In this document: positions 40,649 through 49,396 of the stretch, piece by piece | How the letters are laid out: each line of letters starts with the position of its first letter | Position numbering within the stretch: the first letter of the stretch is position 1 | Assembly: GCA_035720945.1 (NCBI GenBank) | Contig: DASTNK010000077.1 | Location: 1-53,122 of the forward strand | DNA length: 53,122 bases | Origin: SCQX01 sp035720945 | GTDB taxonomy: Bacteria > Pseudomonadota > Gammaproteobacteria > Burkholderiales > Burkholderiaceae_B | Reading direction: 5' to 3' | The notes under the pieces: model-generated | Told to the model about the DNA's origin: nothing | Database searches by the model: none | The model's input: the letters and a program-made list of their open reading frames with translations, nothing else | Made by a program: the position numbers and the translations under genes

Positions 40649-42792
40649 GTCAACCCGGCACCACCCACTCACGCCCCCTGCTGGTCGAACTGCTCACCGA
40701 GGAACTTCCCCCGAAGGCGTTGCAGGAACTGGGGCGCGCCTTCGCCAACGGCATCCATGCCACCCTGGTGAAACAAGGGCTGCTCGACGCGGATAGCCAC
40801 ATCGTCGATTTCTCCACGCCACGCCGGCTCGCTGTCCGTCTCGAACAGGTGCGCGCCCAGGCCCCCGAGCAGGCATTCCGTGAAAAACTCATGCCCGCCG
40901 CCGTCGGCCTCACCGCCGATGGCCAGCCCAGCCCCGCCCTGCTGAAGAAGCTGGCCGCCAAAGGGCTGGCACACCTTGGCCCGAACGACCTTCAGACCGA
41001 ATCCGATGGCAAGCAAGACTATCTGTTCGCCGCCGGGACCACTGCCGGCATCCGTCTGGCCGATGGCCTGCAAGAGGCTTTGGATCACGCCATCGCCCAC
41101 CTGCCCATCCCCAAGTTCATGCGCTACCAGTTGGCCGATGGCGTGACCAGCGTGCGGTTCGTGCGCCCCGCGCACAGCCTGCTTGCGCTGTGGGGCGACC
41201 AGATCGTGCCGGTGGGCGCGCTGGGGCTGACCGCGTCGAACGCGACGCAAGGGCATCGCTTCATGTCCGAAGGCTCCCTGACCATCACCTCGGCCGGTTC
41301 CTACGAACAGCAACTGCTGGGCGAGGGCAAGGTGATCGCGTCCTTCACCGAGCGCCGGGCGGACATCGACCAACAACTTCAGGCGCAGGCGCAACGCCTG
41401 GGGGCAAGTCTGGGCGATGACCCGGAAGTGTCCAGGCTGCTGGACGAGGTCACGGCGCTGGTCGAGCATCCCACCGTCTATGTCGGGGAATTCGATCCGG
41501 AATTCCTGGGTGTGCCGCCGGAATGTCTGATCCTGACCATGCGCTTGAATCAAAAGTATTTTCCGTTGTTCGAACCCGACACCGGCAAATTGACGCACCG
41601 GTTCCTGATCGTCAGCAATATGCGCGTCGATGACCCCTCGAACATCATCGAGGGCAACCAGCGGGTCGTCCGGCCACGTCTGGCCGACGCGCAGTTCTTT
41701 TTCCACACCGACCGCAAGACCCCCCTGTCGGCGCGTGTCGATCAACTGGCCAACAGCGTCTACCACAACAAGCTGGGCTCGCAACTCGATCGCGTGCGTC
41801 GCATTCAGGCCATCGCTGGACACCTGTCGCAACGCCTGGGTGCCAACACCGGGCGCGCCGAGCGCGCGGCGTGGCTGGCCAAGGCCGATCTGAACTCCAG
41901 CATGGTCGGCGAGTTCCCCGAACTGCAAGGCATCATGGGCGCCTACTACGCCCAGGCGGAGGGGGAGCCGGATGATGTGGTCGCCGCCATTCGCGGCCAA
42001 TATCGAAACCGGATCGAAGTGCCGATCACCGCTGACAGTCTGGTGCCCGCCGTGCTGTTCATCGCGGAGCGCGTCGAAACCCTGATCGGCATCTGGGGCA
42101 TAGGCCTGGTCCCCACCGGCGAGCGCGACCCGTTTGGCCTGCGCCGCGCGGCGTTGGGCCTGATCAGCGCCTTCGAACAACTGCGGGCCGGCGGCTACTT
42201 GAACGACACCGCCACCCCTGGCCTCGATCTGCCAGGCCTGCTGGCCTTCGCGACGAATACGTTCACCGGCCACGCGCTGAATCCGTCCACACCCGGCGAG
42301 GTCGAAGCCTTCATCCACGAACGCTACCGCAACCAACTGGCCGATCACGACCGCCACGTCGTCGATGCCGTGCTGGCCCTCACGCCGCCGTTGCAGCAGG
42401 TTCTGGACCGCGTGCGGGCGTGCACCGATTTCGCCCAGCGGCCCGAAGCCGCCAGCCTGGCGGCCGCCAACAAACGCATCACCAACCTTCTCAAGAAGGC
42501 CTCCGATACGCAGCGCCGGTTCGACCCCACCCTCATGCGCGAACCCGCGGAAAAAGCCCTCGCGGCCGTGATTGCTGAACTTGAGCCTCAGGCGCGGTCC
42601 GCCTTCGCCCAGGGGGATTTCGTGGCATGCATGGCCACCATGGCCCGGGCGCGTGATGCCGTGGATGCGTTCTTCAACGACATCATGGTGATGGACGAAG
42701 ATCCAGCCATCCGGGCCAACCGTCTGGCACTGCTCGCCAGCCTGCATGCGGTGATGAACCTGGTTGCCGACATTTCCCGACTGACCCAGTGA
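40645..42792 (+). CDS. glyS: Glycyl-tRNA synthetase beta subunit
   Basis: GlyS is the beta chain, which binds tRNA(Gly) and carries an HD-like and a DALR anticodon-binding region. The 715-residue product starts LLVELLTEELPPKALQELG, then IPKFMRYQLADGVTSVRFVRP, MRLNQKYFPLFE and FSNMR-like SNMRVDDPSNIIEGNQRVVRPRL. The C-terminal part ends VMDEDPAIRANRLALLASLH, a family hallmark. ATGA overlaps link it to glyQ upstream and gmhB downstream, so the three are translationally coupled. Confidence 0.96.
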   Translation: MSQPGTTHSRPLLVELLTEELPPKALQELGRAFANGIHATLVKQGLLDADSHIVDFSTPRRLAVRLEQVRAQAPEQAFREKLMPAAVGLTADGQPSPALLKKLAAKGLAHLGPNDLQTESDGKQDYLFAAGTTAGIRLADGLQEALDHAIAHLPIPKFMRYQLADGVTSVRFVRPAHSLLALWGDQIVPVGALGLTASNATQGHRFMSEGSLTITSAGSYEQQLLGEGKVIASFTERRADIDQQLQAQAQRLGASLGDDPEVSRLLDEVTALVEHPTVYVGEFDPEFLGVPPECLILTMRLNQKYFPLFEPDTGKLTHRFLIVSNMRVDDPSNIIEGNQRVVRPRLADAQFFFHTDRKTPLSARVDQLANSVYHNKLGSQLDRVRRIQAIAGHLSQRLGANTGRAERAAWLAKADLNSSMVGEFPELQGIMGAYYAQAEGEPDDVVAAIRGQYRNRIEVPITADSLVPAVLFIAERVETLIGIWGIGLVPTGERDPFGLRRAALGLISAFEQLRAGGYLNDTATPGLDLPGLLAFATNTFTGHALNPSTPGEVEAFIHERYRNQLADHDRHVVDAVLALTPPLQQVLDRVRACTDFAQRPEAASLAAANKRITNLLKKASDTQRRFDPTLMREPAEKALAAVIAELEPQARSAFAQGDFVACMATMARARDAVDAFFNDIMVMDEDPAIRANRLALLASLHAVMNLVADISRLTQ

Positions 42793-43328
42793 AACTAGCC
42801 ATTCTCGATCGCGACGGCGTCATCAATCAGGACAGCGACGCCTTCATCAAAAGCCCTGACGAATGGATTCCCGTGCCAGGAAGCCTTGAAGCCATCGCAC
42901 GCCTATCACGCGCGGGCTGGCACGTCGTCATCGCCAGCAACCAATCGGGCATCGCGCGCGGGCTGTTCACCATGGCCACGCTCACCGCCATACACGCCAA
43001 GATGCGCCGTGAGTTGGCCAAGGCGGGCGGCGCCATCGACGCCCTGTTCGTCTGTCCACATGGCCCGGATGACGATTGCGCGTGCCGCAAGCCCAGGCCA
43101 GGCATGTTTCGGGATATCGCGCGCCGTTACGACATCGCGCTCGAAACCGTGCCCGCCGTGGGGGATTCCCTGCGTGATCTGCAGGCAGCCTCACAAGCTG
43201 GCTGCACGCCGTGGCTGGTACTGACTGGTAAAGGTCAAGCCACCTGGAATGCGGGTGACCTTCCCGCTGGCACGCAGGTGCGCAACGATCTGGCCGAGGT
43301 CGTGGACACCTGGTTGTCCGGGGGCTGA
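42789..43328 (+). CDS. gmhB: D-glycero-beta-D-manno-heptose 1,7-bisphosphate 7-phosphatase
   Basis: GmhB removes the 7-phosphate in ADP-heptose synthesis for the LPS inner core. The 179-residue HAD protein has the catalytic pair in LAILDRDGVINQD (Asp7, Asp9), ASNQSGIARGLF as motif II, a structural zinc site with Cys89, His91, Cys97 and Cys99, and VGDSLRDLQAA as motif IV. It is joined to glyS by an ATGA overlap, and plsC begins 5 bp after its stop. The glyQS-gmhB linkage is frequent in betaproteobacteria. Confidence 0.92.
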   Translation: MKLAILDRDGVINQDSDAFIKSPDEWIPVPGSLEAIARLSRAGWHVVIASNQSGIARGLFTMATLTAIHAKMRRELAKAGGAIDALFVCPHGPDDDCACRKPRPGMFRDIARRYDIALETVPAVGDSLRDLQAASQAGCTPWLVLTGKGQATWNAGDLPAGTQVRNDLAEVVDTWLSGG

Positions 43329-43333
43329 GCATC

Positions 43334-44062
43334 ATGGCGGCCCTGCGCGCGACACTCTATCTCCTGTTTCTGACCATCACGGTCATTCCGTACGCGCTGG
43401 CTTGCATTCTGTGGTCACCACTGCCCCTGCGATGGCGCTATCGCCTCACCGCCGGCTGGCCCCGCTTGGCCATCTGGGGCGCCAAGACACTGCTTGGCAT
43501 ACGCTGGCGCATAAAAGGCGCCGAGAATCTGCCCGATGGGCCGGCAGTCCTGCTATCCAAGCATCAGTCCGCGTGGGAAACCCTGTTTTTCCCCGCTCAC
43601 ATGCCACGCCAGGTGTGCTTCGTCTATAAAAGAGAACTGCATCGAATCCCGTTCTTCGGGTGGGGGCTGGCCCTGCTGCGCATGATTCCCATCGATCGAG
43701 CCAAGGGGCGCGACGCGTTCGAGCAGGTTGTGCGTGTCGGCCGGCTGCGACTGGACGAGGGACGATGGCCCGTGCTGTTTCCAGAAGGCACCCGAGTGGC
43801 GCCGGGGAAAATGGGGCGCTACAAACTCGGCGGCGCATTGCTGGCCGCCCGCACCGGCGCCTGCATCATCCCCATCGCCCACAATGCTGGGGAGTGCTGG
43901 CCGCGCAACGCGTTCATCAAGAAGCCGGGGCTCATCACCGTCTCCATCGGCCCGGCGATCGCGACCGATGGCCAGGACGCCGCGACGCTCAACAGAAAAG
44001 TCCAGGAATGGATAGAAGGGGAGATGCGGGAGTTGAACCCCGAAAGGTATGAACCATCCTGA
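43334..44062 (+). CDS. plsC: 1-acyl-sn-glycerol-3-phosphate acyltransferase
   Basis: PlsC makes phosphatidic acid by acylating lysophosphatidate at the inner membrane. The 242-residue protein has an N-terminal hydrophobic anchor, then the catalytic block KHQSAWET. This is an HX4E form of the usual HX4D motif, seen as a variant in many proteobacterial members. FPEGTRVAPGK is the second block and CWPRNAFIKKPG follows later. The first ATG after gmhB is used. It overlaps the metallohydrolase gene by 14 bp. Confidence 0.9.
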   Translation: MAALRATLYLLFLTITVIPYALACILWSPLPLRWRYRLTAGWPRLAIWGAKTLLGIRWRIKGAENLPDGPAVLLSKHQSAWETLFFPAHMPRQVCFVYKRELHRIPFFGWGLALLRMIPIDRAKGRDAFEQVVRVGRLRLDEGRWPVLFPEGTRVAPGKMGRYKLGGALLAARTGACIIPIAHNAGECWPRNAFIKKPGLITVSIGPAIATDGQDAATLNRKVQEWIEGEMRELNPERYEPS

Positions 44063-44927
44063 TCAGTTGACCCTCCCCTTCGATTTACCCGACACACCTG
44101 GAGCGCCGCCCGCCCTTCAGGTTCCACGGGCGACCGATATCGCCCCCGCGCCCCTGACTTCCTGCCCTCCGCTTCTGCCGCAGGGCGCCAAGTGGCGTGA
44201 AGTGTTGTCTGGCGGGCGGCCCATCGGCTTCGTCCTGCAACGCTCCAAGCGCAAGACCATCGGCCTCGTCGTCGGTGACGACGGGCTTCGCATCACGGCT
44301 CCCAAATGGGTCACCTTGCGTCAAATCGACGACACGGTGCTCGAGAAATCGTCCTGGATACTCGACAAGCTCGCACAGCATCAGGCGCGCCAGGAGCAAC
44401 TGGCCCTGGCCGACACCCAGTGGCGCGATGGCGGTCATTTCCCGTACCTGGGCACGCAGATCGTGCTCGTGCTGGGGAGCCACGATGGACGAGCGGCCTA
44501 TCAGGGTGATGTGATGGCACCCCAGCCCGGCGACACGCTGCGCCTGGGCCTGCCCGGCGACGCCGATCGGAACAGGGTGCGGGACAGCGCGCAGAGCTGG
44601 CTGCAGCAACGCGCGCGGGCATGGTTCGGTCAACGCCTGGAACATTTCCAGAAGGTGAGCGGACGGACCATCAATCGCTGGCGCCTGTCTTCGGCGGCGA
44701 CGCGCTGGGGGTCGTGCAACAGCGACGGCAATATCATGCTCAACTGGCGTCTGATCCACTTCGCGCCTCCCATCATCGACTACGTCATCGCGCACGAAAT
44801 CGCGCATCTGCGCGAAATGAATCATGGCGCCGATTTCTGGCGCGAAGTGGGCCGCATCCTTCCCGGGTTCGAGGCTGCGCGCAATACCCTCAGGCAGCAT
44901 GATCCGGCCACGCTGCCTTTGCTCTAG
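44049..44927 (+). CDS. YgjP-like zinc metallopeptidase (M48/SprT-type fold)
   Basis: This 292-residue protein belongs to the YgjP/DUF45 family of putative zinc peptidases. The metal motif is HEIAH (249-253) in DYVIAHEIAHLREMNHG, followed by WRLSSAATRWGSC earlier in the chain, both family hallmarks. There is no signal peptide, so it acts in the cytoplasm. The N-terminal 50 residues are proline-rich and probably disordered. Its substrates are unknown. The start overlaps plsC, which suggests coupled translation. Confidence 0.85.
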   Translation: MNHPDQLTLPFDLPDTPGAPPALQVPRATDIAPAPLTSCPPLLPQGAKWREVLSGGRPIGFVLQRSKRKTIGLVVGDDGLRITAPKWVTLRQIDDTVLEKSSWILDKLAQHQARQEQLALADTQWRDGGHFPYLGTQIVLVLGSHDGRAAYQGDVMAPQPGDTLRLGLPGDADRNRVRDSAQSWLQQRARAWFGQRLEHFQKVSGRTINRWRLSSAATRWGSCNSDGNIMLNWRLIHFAPPIIDYVIAHEIAHLREMNHGADFWREVGRILPGFEAARNTLRQHDPATLPLL

Positions 44928-44983
44928 GGCTTCCGGGGAGAACCCCGTGGGCCGCCGGCGACAAACTCAACAAGGAGATTTCA

Positions 44984-45370
44984 ATGCGTCTGCTCCATAC
45001 CATGCTTCGCGTGGGCGACCTGGATCGCTCGCTCGCGTTCTACACGAACGTCCTGGGAATGAAGGTGCTGCGCCGCAATGATTACCCAGAAGGGAAATTC
45101 ACGCTGGCATTCGTCGGATACCAGAACGAATCCGAGGGGGCCGTGATCGAGCTCACCCACAACTGGGACACGTCCAGCTATGACCTGGGCAGCGGTTACG
45201 GGCACATCGCGCTGGAAGTGGAGGACGCGTACGCGGCCTGTGCCACGATCAAGGAAAAAGGCGGCCGCGTCACGCGCGAGGCGGGTCCGATGAAGCATGG
45301 CACCACGGTCATCGCGTTCGTCGAGGATCCGGATGGCTACAAGATCGAACTGATCCAGCATAAGCGGTAG
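44984..45370 (+). CDS. gloA: Lactoylglutathione lyase (glyoxalase I)
   Basis: GloA isomerises the glutathione-methylglyoxal hemithioacetal to lactoylglutathione. The 128-residue protein has two beta-alpha-beta VOC modules: LHTMLRVGDLDRSLAFYTNVLGM in the first and YGHIALEVEDAYA with VAFVEDPDGYKIELIQ in the second, supplying the His/Glu metal ligands. Length and sequence match the nickel-type GloA. The ribosome site AAGGAG is strong. Repeat copy B follows its stop. Confidence 0.92.
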   Translation: MRLLHTMLRVGDLDRSLAFYTNVLGMKVLRRNDYPEGKFTLAFVGYQNESEGAVIELTHNWDTSSYDLGSGYGHIALEVEDAYAACATIKEKGGRVTREAGPMKHGTTVIAFVEDPDGYKIELIQHKR

Positions 45371-45405
45371 TGGATTTTTTGGTTCGGGTGCTGGTGGGGT
45401 TGGGC

Positions 45406-45668
45406 GCTGTTGGTGTCTGAAAGCGCTGTCTGTCGGAGAGGGCGTTGAGGTATCTGAAGACGCTGTCTATCAGGACCAGGGCGGGTCCGGCACGGCGTGC
45501 TTCATCCGGATCTGTCTCGTCCAGGCGGGCGTCGGGCGAAACTCGCGGCGGGGCCAGTCCAAGGGACTGTCCCCGCCGCTCAGACACCGCCCGACGACTA
45601 CCCCCGCCTTCCCGAGCCAGATCCGGCGCACGCCTTACGCCGGGCCCGCCCTGGTCCCGATAGACAGC
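45406..45668 (+). repeat. Composite palindromic repeat element, copy B
   Basis: This fills most of the 353-bp gap between convergent gloA and fadE. GCTGT units at 45406 and 45425 are 19 bp apart, and the third at 45462 opens a 207-bp imperfect palindrome (45462-45668) that ends GATAGACAGC. The unit at 45425 reads GCTGTCTGTCGGAG, a near copy of the palindrome end. The central hairpin is GCGGCGGGGCCAGTCC (45545-45560) with GGACTGTCCCCGCCGC (45564-45579), 16 positions with one mismatch. The element matches copy A in reverse orientation. Nothing else is recognised in the gap. Confidence 0.85.
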
Positions 45669-45723
45669 TCGCGATGAGGGTATGCGGGGGGACCACAACC
45701 CTAGTCGGAACAGGTGGGTGGCA

Positions 45724-47943
45724 CTACCTGTGGCGGGGCAGATCTGCCGCCGGAAAATCGTCGACCTCGATGACGGCGGCCACGGCCGCCTCGGCGTCTT
45801 CAAGCAGCTTCGCCTGCGCATCGTCGATGGCGCCCTTTTCGTGGGCGATGCGCCAGTCTTGCAAGCCGCTGTGCCTGAGGCGTTCGAGCAGGGGCTGGGC
45901 CTGCGTCACCAGTTCGAACGCCTGCTCCAGTTGCTCGACACCGGCGTGGCTGTGCCCGCCCCACACATCCCCGACCAGGCGATTGCGTGTGCCAGAGGGC
46001 TCCAGCAGAATCCGGGCGCAGGACGTCAGCACATCATCCGAAGGCGGCTTTGCGCGCCGGAAGAACGGCAGCACCACGACGCGCAACGCCACTGACATGG
46101 CCCGCGACGGATAGTTGCGCAGCACGTCGTCGAGGCGTTCTTCGATGGTGGCGAAGCCCTGTTCGACGCAGCACCGCACGAGTGGAAGATCGGGCTCGTG
46201 CCGCCCTTCGTCGAGCCAGCGCTTGAGCACCGCCGACAACAGATAGAGCTCGGCCAGAGCATCGCCCAGCCGCGCCGACAGCATTTCCCGCCGCTTCAAC
46301 GCCCCGCCAAGGGAAAACAGGGTGGCCTCGGACACCAGGGCGAATGCGGCGGCGTAGCGACCCAGGCGTCGATAGTAGGGGGCGGTCGGTCCCGCCTCGG
46401 CGGGCGGCGTGCCGGAAGGCAAGCCAAACCAGGCGCTGGACAATGCGCGGAATCCGTTGCGCACGGAATGCCCGAGATGCTTCCAGACGATATGATCGAA
46501 CGCCTCCAGGCCAGCGTCCTGGTCGCTATCGGCCAGCGCCCTCACCTCGTCCATGAGATACGGATGTGCGCGGATCGCGCCCTGGCCGAACACGATCAGG
46601 CTGCGCGTGAGGATGTTGGCGCCTTCGACAGTGATGCCCACTGGCACCGCCCGATAGAGGCCACCCAGATAATTCCTGGGTCCGTCGATCACAGCCTTTC
46701 CGCCATGGATGTCCATGGCGTCGTTGACGGACTGCCTCATGCGCTCGGTGGCATGAAGCTTCATGATGGCCGATGCCACCGCCGGCTTGTGCCCCATGTC
46801 CAGGCCCGCGCAGGTGAAGCGGCGCGCGGCTTCGACCAGATAGGCGTTCGCCGCGAGCCGGCCGAGTTTTTCCTGCACCCCTTCAAACTGCCCCACGGGT
46901 ATGCCGAACTGTGTGCGCACCCTGGCGTAGCAACCCGCGGTATGCGCGGCGAACACACACGCGCCCGCCGACAAGGATGGCAGTGAAATGCCACGACCCG
47001 CCGCCAGGGCGGCCATCAGCATCTGCCAGCCCTGTCCCGCCCTCTCCACACCGCCAATGAGAGCGTCGATGGGAACGAACACGTCATGGCCCTGGTTCGG
47101 GCCGTTCTGGAACGCCTGCAATGCCGGCAAATGCCGGCGCCCGATCGAGATGCCAGGGAGGTTCGTGGGCACCAGCGCCGCGGAAATGCCGATATCGGAG
47201 GTATCGCCGATCAGGTGATCCGGATCGGACAACTTGAATGCCAGCCCCAGCACCGTGGCCACGGGGCTGAGGGTGATGTAGCGCTTGCGCCAGTTCAGGC
47301 GTATGCCCAGTGTGTCCACGCCGTCCACCATCTGCCGGCAGACCACGCCCGTGTCTGTCATGGACGCGGCGTCGGATCCGGCCTGCGGGCTGGTCAGGCC
47401 GAAGCACGGGATTTCCCGTCCGTCGGCCAGACGAGGCAACCAATGGCCGCGCTGCGCCTCGGTGCCGAACTGCATCAGGAGTTCGCCTGGCCCAAGGGAG
47501 TTGGGCACCATGACCGTCACGCCGGCCGTGACCGAGCACAACGACACACGACGCACGATTTCCGAATGCGCGCGTGCCGAGAAACCCAGGCCGCCATACT
47601 CCACGGGAATGATCATTCCGAAGAATTTATGCCGCTTCATGAACGCCCATGCCTCGGGCGGAAGATCGTACCGACTCCAGGAGATATCCCAATCGTCAAG
47701 CATGCCGCACAGCTCTTCCACCGGGCCGTCCAGAAACACCTGCTCTTCGGGCGACAATCCGGATGCCTTGATTGCGCCGAAGGCCTGCCAATCGGGGTGT
47801 CCGGAGAATAACTGGGCTTCCCACCAGACATCGCCCGCCTCGATCGCCTGCTGTTCTGTGGGCGATAGCCGCGGCACGGCCGAGCGGGCCATGCGGTAGA
47901 GGGGTTCAGTCAGCCATTGACGACGCCAGCCATTCCAGTTCAT
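45724..47943 (-). CDS. fadE: FadE-type acyl-CoA dehydrogenase
   Basis: This 739-residue enzyme catalyses the first oxidation step of fatty-acid beta-oxidation. It is much longer than ordinary acyl-CoA dehydrogenases and has the C-terminal extension of E. coli FadE (DUF1974). FAD/substrate motifs include PCFGLTSPQAGSDAASM, RGISLPSLSAGACVFA, and AMDIHGGKAVIDGPRNYLGGLYRAVPVGITVEGANIL near the active site. The ATG at 47943 has a GGGAGA site; the longer reading to 48078 is not conserved. A plausible promoter lies at 47981-48008. It is divergent from the SpmAB-like gene. Confidence 0.9.
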   Translation of the reverse strand: MNWNGWRRQWLTEPLYRMARSAVPRLSPTEQQAIEAGDVWWEAQLFSGHPDWQAFGAIKASGLSPEEQVFLDGPVEELCGMLDDWDISWSRYDLPPEAWAFMKRHKFFGMIIPVEYGGLGFSARAHSEIVRRVSLCSVTAGVTVMVPNSLGPGELLMQFGTEAQRGHWLPRLADGREIPCFGLTSPQAGSDAASMTDTGVVCRQMVDGVDTLGIRLNWRKRYITLSPVATVLGLAFKLSDPDHLIGDTSDIGISAALVPTNLPGISIGRRHLPALQAFQNGPNQGHDVFVPIDALIGGVERAGQGWQMLMAALAAGRGISLPSLSAGACVFAAHTAGCYARVRTQFGIPVGQFEGVQEKLGRLAANAYLVEAARRFTCAGLDMGHKPAVASAIMKLHATERMRQSVNDAMDIHGGKAVIDGPRNYLGGLYRAVPVGITVEGANILTRSLIVFGQGAIRAHPYLMDEVRALADSDQDAGLEAFDHIVWKHLGHSVRNGFRALSSAWFGLPSGTPPAEAGPTAPYYRRLGRYAAAFALVSEATLFSLGGALKRREMLSARLGDALAELYLLSAVLKRWLDEGRHEPDLPLVRCCVEQGFATIEERLDDVLRNYPSRAMSVALRVVVLPFFRRAKPPSDDVLTSCARILLEPSGTRNRLVGDVWGGHSHAGVEQLEQAFELVTQAQPLLERLRHSGLQDWRIAHEKGAIDDAQAKLLEDAEAAVAAVIEVDDFPAADLPRHR

Positions 47944-47980
47944 CCCATCTCCCTTGTCGAACGGGGCACAGTTACGTACC

Positions 47981-48008
47981 ATTACCATCAAGGTGAAGCC
48001 ACCGTCAA
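47981..48008 (-). promoter_or_regulatory. Candidate fadE promoter
   Basis: On the reverse strand TTGACG (48008-48003) and GGTAAT (47986-47981) are spaced 16 bp apart. The start would be near 47974, about 30 nt before the fadE ATG. Confidence 0.4.
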
Positions 48009-48083
48009 TAGCGGGCCGCGCCCGGCCTGTCCCTCGCGGCGCATCGCGCGCCAGCACAGCCACCACCCAACCCGTCATCTTCT

Positions 48084-49313
48084 ATGCTCAACACGCTCTG
48101 GCTGGCATTTTTCGTGATCGCTTCGATTTCGGGGCTGTATCACTGGGTGGTGCTGCACGATCCCGCGGTGTTCTCGCGCATCGTCCTGAGCCTGTTCGAC
48201 ATGGCCGACCTGTCGGTCAAGATCATGATCCTGCTGTTCGGCACGCTGACTCTGTGGCTGGGCTTCCTGCGCATCGCCGAAGCGGCGGGTCTGGTGGAAT
48301 CCCTGGCACGCCTGCTGACGCCGTTGTTTCGACGGCTCATGCCAGGCGTACCCGCCGGCCATCCGTCCATCGGGCTCATCACCCTGAATTTCGTCGCCAA
48401 CGCGCTGGGGCTCGACAATGCGGCGACCCCCATCGGGCTGCGCGCCATGCATTCCCTGCAGTCGCTCAACCCGGACCCCAAGACGGCCACCAACGCCCAG
48501 ATACTTTTTCTGGTGCTGAACTCGTCATCGCTGACGCTGCTGCCCGTCACCATCTTCATGTATCGCGCGCAACAGGGCGCACCCGATCCGACGCTGGTGT
48601 TCCTGCCCATCCTGCTGGCCACGTCGGCATCTTCGCTGGTGGGCTTGCTGACAGTCGCCTTCATGCAGCGACTCAAGCTGCACGATCCGGTGGTGCTGGC
48701 CTGGCTGGGCGGTGTGGCGATCGTGCTGGGCGGCTTCATGGCCACTCTGGCCACCATGACATCCGCTGCCATCAGCACCTTGTCATCGCTCATGGGAAAC
48801 CTGATGCTCTTCAGCATCATCATGATCTTCCTGCTGGTGGGATGGCGCAGAAAGGTGCCTGTCTACGAATCCTTCGTCGACGGCGCCAAGGAAGGCTTTG
48901 ACATAGCACGCAACCTGCTACCTTACCTGGTCGCCATGCTGTGCGCCATCGGCGCCCTGCGGGCCTCCGGCGCCCTGGACGCCGCGCTCGACGCCATACG
49001 CTGGTGCGTGCACTCGCTGGGCCTGGACACCCGTTTCATTCCGGCGCTGCCCACCGCGCTGGTGAAGCCGTTTTCAGGCAGCGCGGCGCGCGCCATGCTG
49101 ATCGAAACCATGAAGCACTACGGGGTGGACAGCTTCCCCGCCCTGCTTGCCGCCACCGTGCAGGGGAGCACGGAAACCACGTTTTACGTGCTGGCCGTCT
49201 ATTTCGGCGCGGTGGGTGTGCAGCGCGCGCGCCACGCGGTCGGTTGCGCGCTGGCCGCCGACATCGCCGGCGTGCTGGCCTCCATAGCGATTTGTTATTG
49301 GTTCTTCGGATAG
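48084..49313 (+). CDS. Nucleoside recognition domain (SpmA-SpmB-like) membrane protein
   Basis: This 409-residue membrane protein appears to be a fusion of SpmA-like and SpmB-like halves. The first half has LWLGFLRIAEAAGLVESLARLL, NFVANALGLDNAATPIGL and LNSSSLTLLPVTI, all SpmA/YjiH hallmarks. The second half has FVDGAKEGFDIARNLLPYLVAMLCAIGALR and ALVKPFSGSAARAMLIETM, typical of SpmB. Many hydrophobic helices are visible. In spore formers these are separate spore-maturation genes; homologues in non-spore-forming bacteria have unclear roles, perhaps in transport. It is divergent from fadE. Confidence 0.82.
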   Translation: MLNTLWLAFFVIASISGLYHWVVLHDPAVFSRIVLSLFDMADLSVKIMILLFGTLTLWLGFLRIAEAAGLVESLARLLTPLFRRLMPGVPAGHPSIGLITLNFVANALGLDNAATPIGLRAMHSLQSLNPDPKTATNAQILFLVLNSSSLTLLPVTIFMYRAQQGAPDPTLVFLPILLATSASSLVGLLTVAFMQRLKLHDPVVLAWLGGVAIVLGGFMATLATMTSAAISTLSSLMGNLMLFSIIMIFLLVGWRRKVPVYESFVDGAKEGFDIARNLLPYLVAMLCAIGALRASGALDAALDAIRWCVHSLGLDTRFIPALPTALVKPFSGSAARAMLIETMKHYGVDSFPALLAATVQGSTETTFYVLAVYFGAVGVQRARHAVGCALAADIAGVLASIAICYWFFG

Positions 49314-49334
49314 CACGATTCCCAAGCGCAACCC

Positions 49335-49363
49335 AGCCCTATCGGGTAGAGGCCGACGGGGCT
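49335..49363. terminator. Hairpin between two convergent genes
   Basis: AGCCC (49335-49339) pairs with GGGCT (49359-49363), and TCGG (49342-49345) with CCGA (49353-49356) around a 7-nt loop; one internal mismatch. There is no U-tract, so termination is uncertain. Confidence 0.35.
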
Positions 49364-49396
49364 AGGGGGATCCGACACGCGACACCACACAGGAGC

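Noticed and set aside
40669..42747. A 692-codon reverse-strand open frame
   Set aside because: It is antisense to glyS, whose product is unmistakable; long antisense frames are common in GC-rich DNA with third-position bias.
34997..45668. The two repeat copies as ends of one composite transposon
   Set aside because: The DNA between holds conserved housekeeping genes (glyQS-gmhB-plsC) in normal order, and no transposase gene is present.
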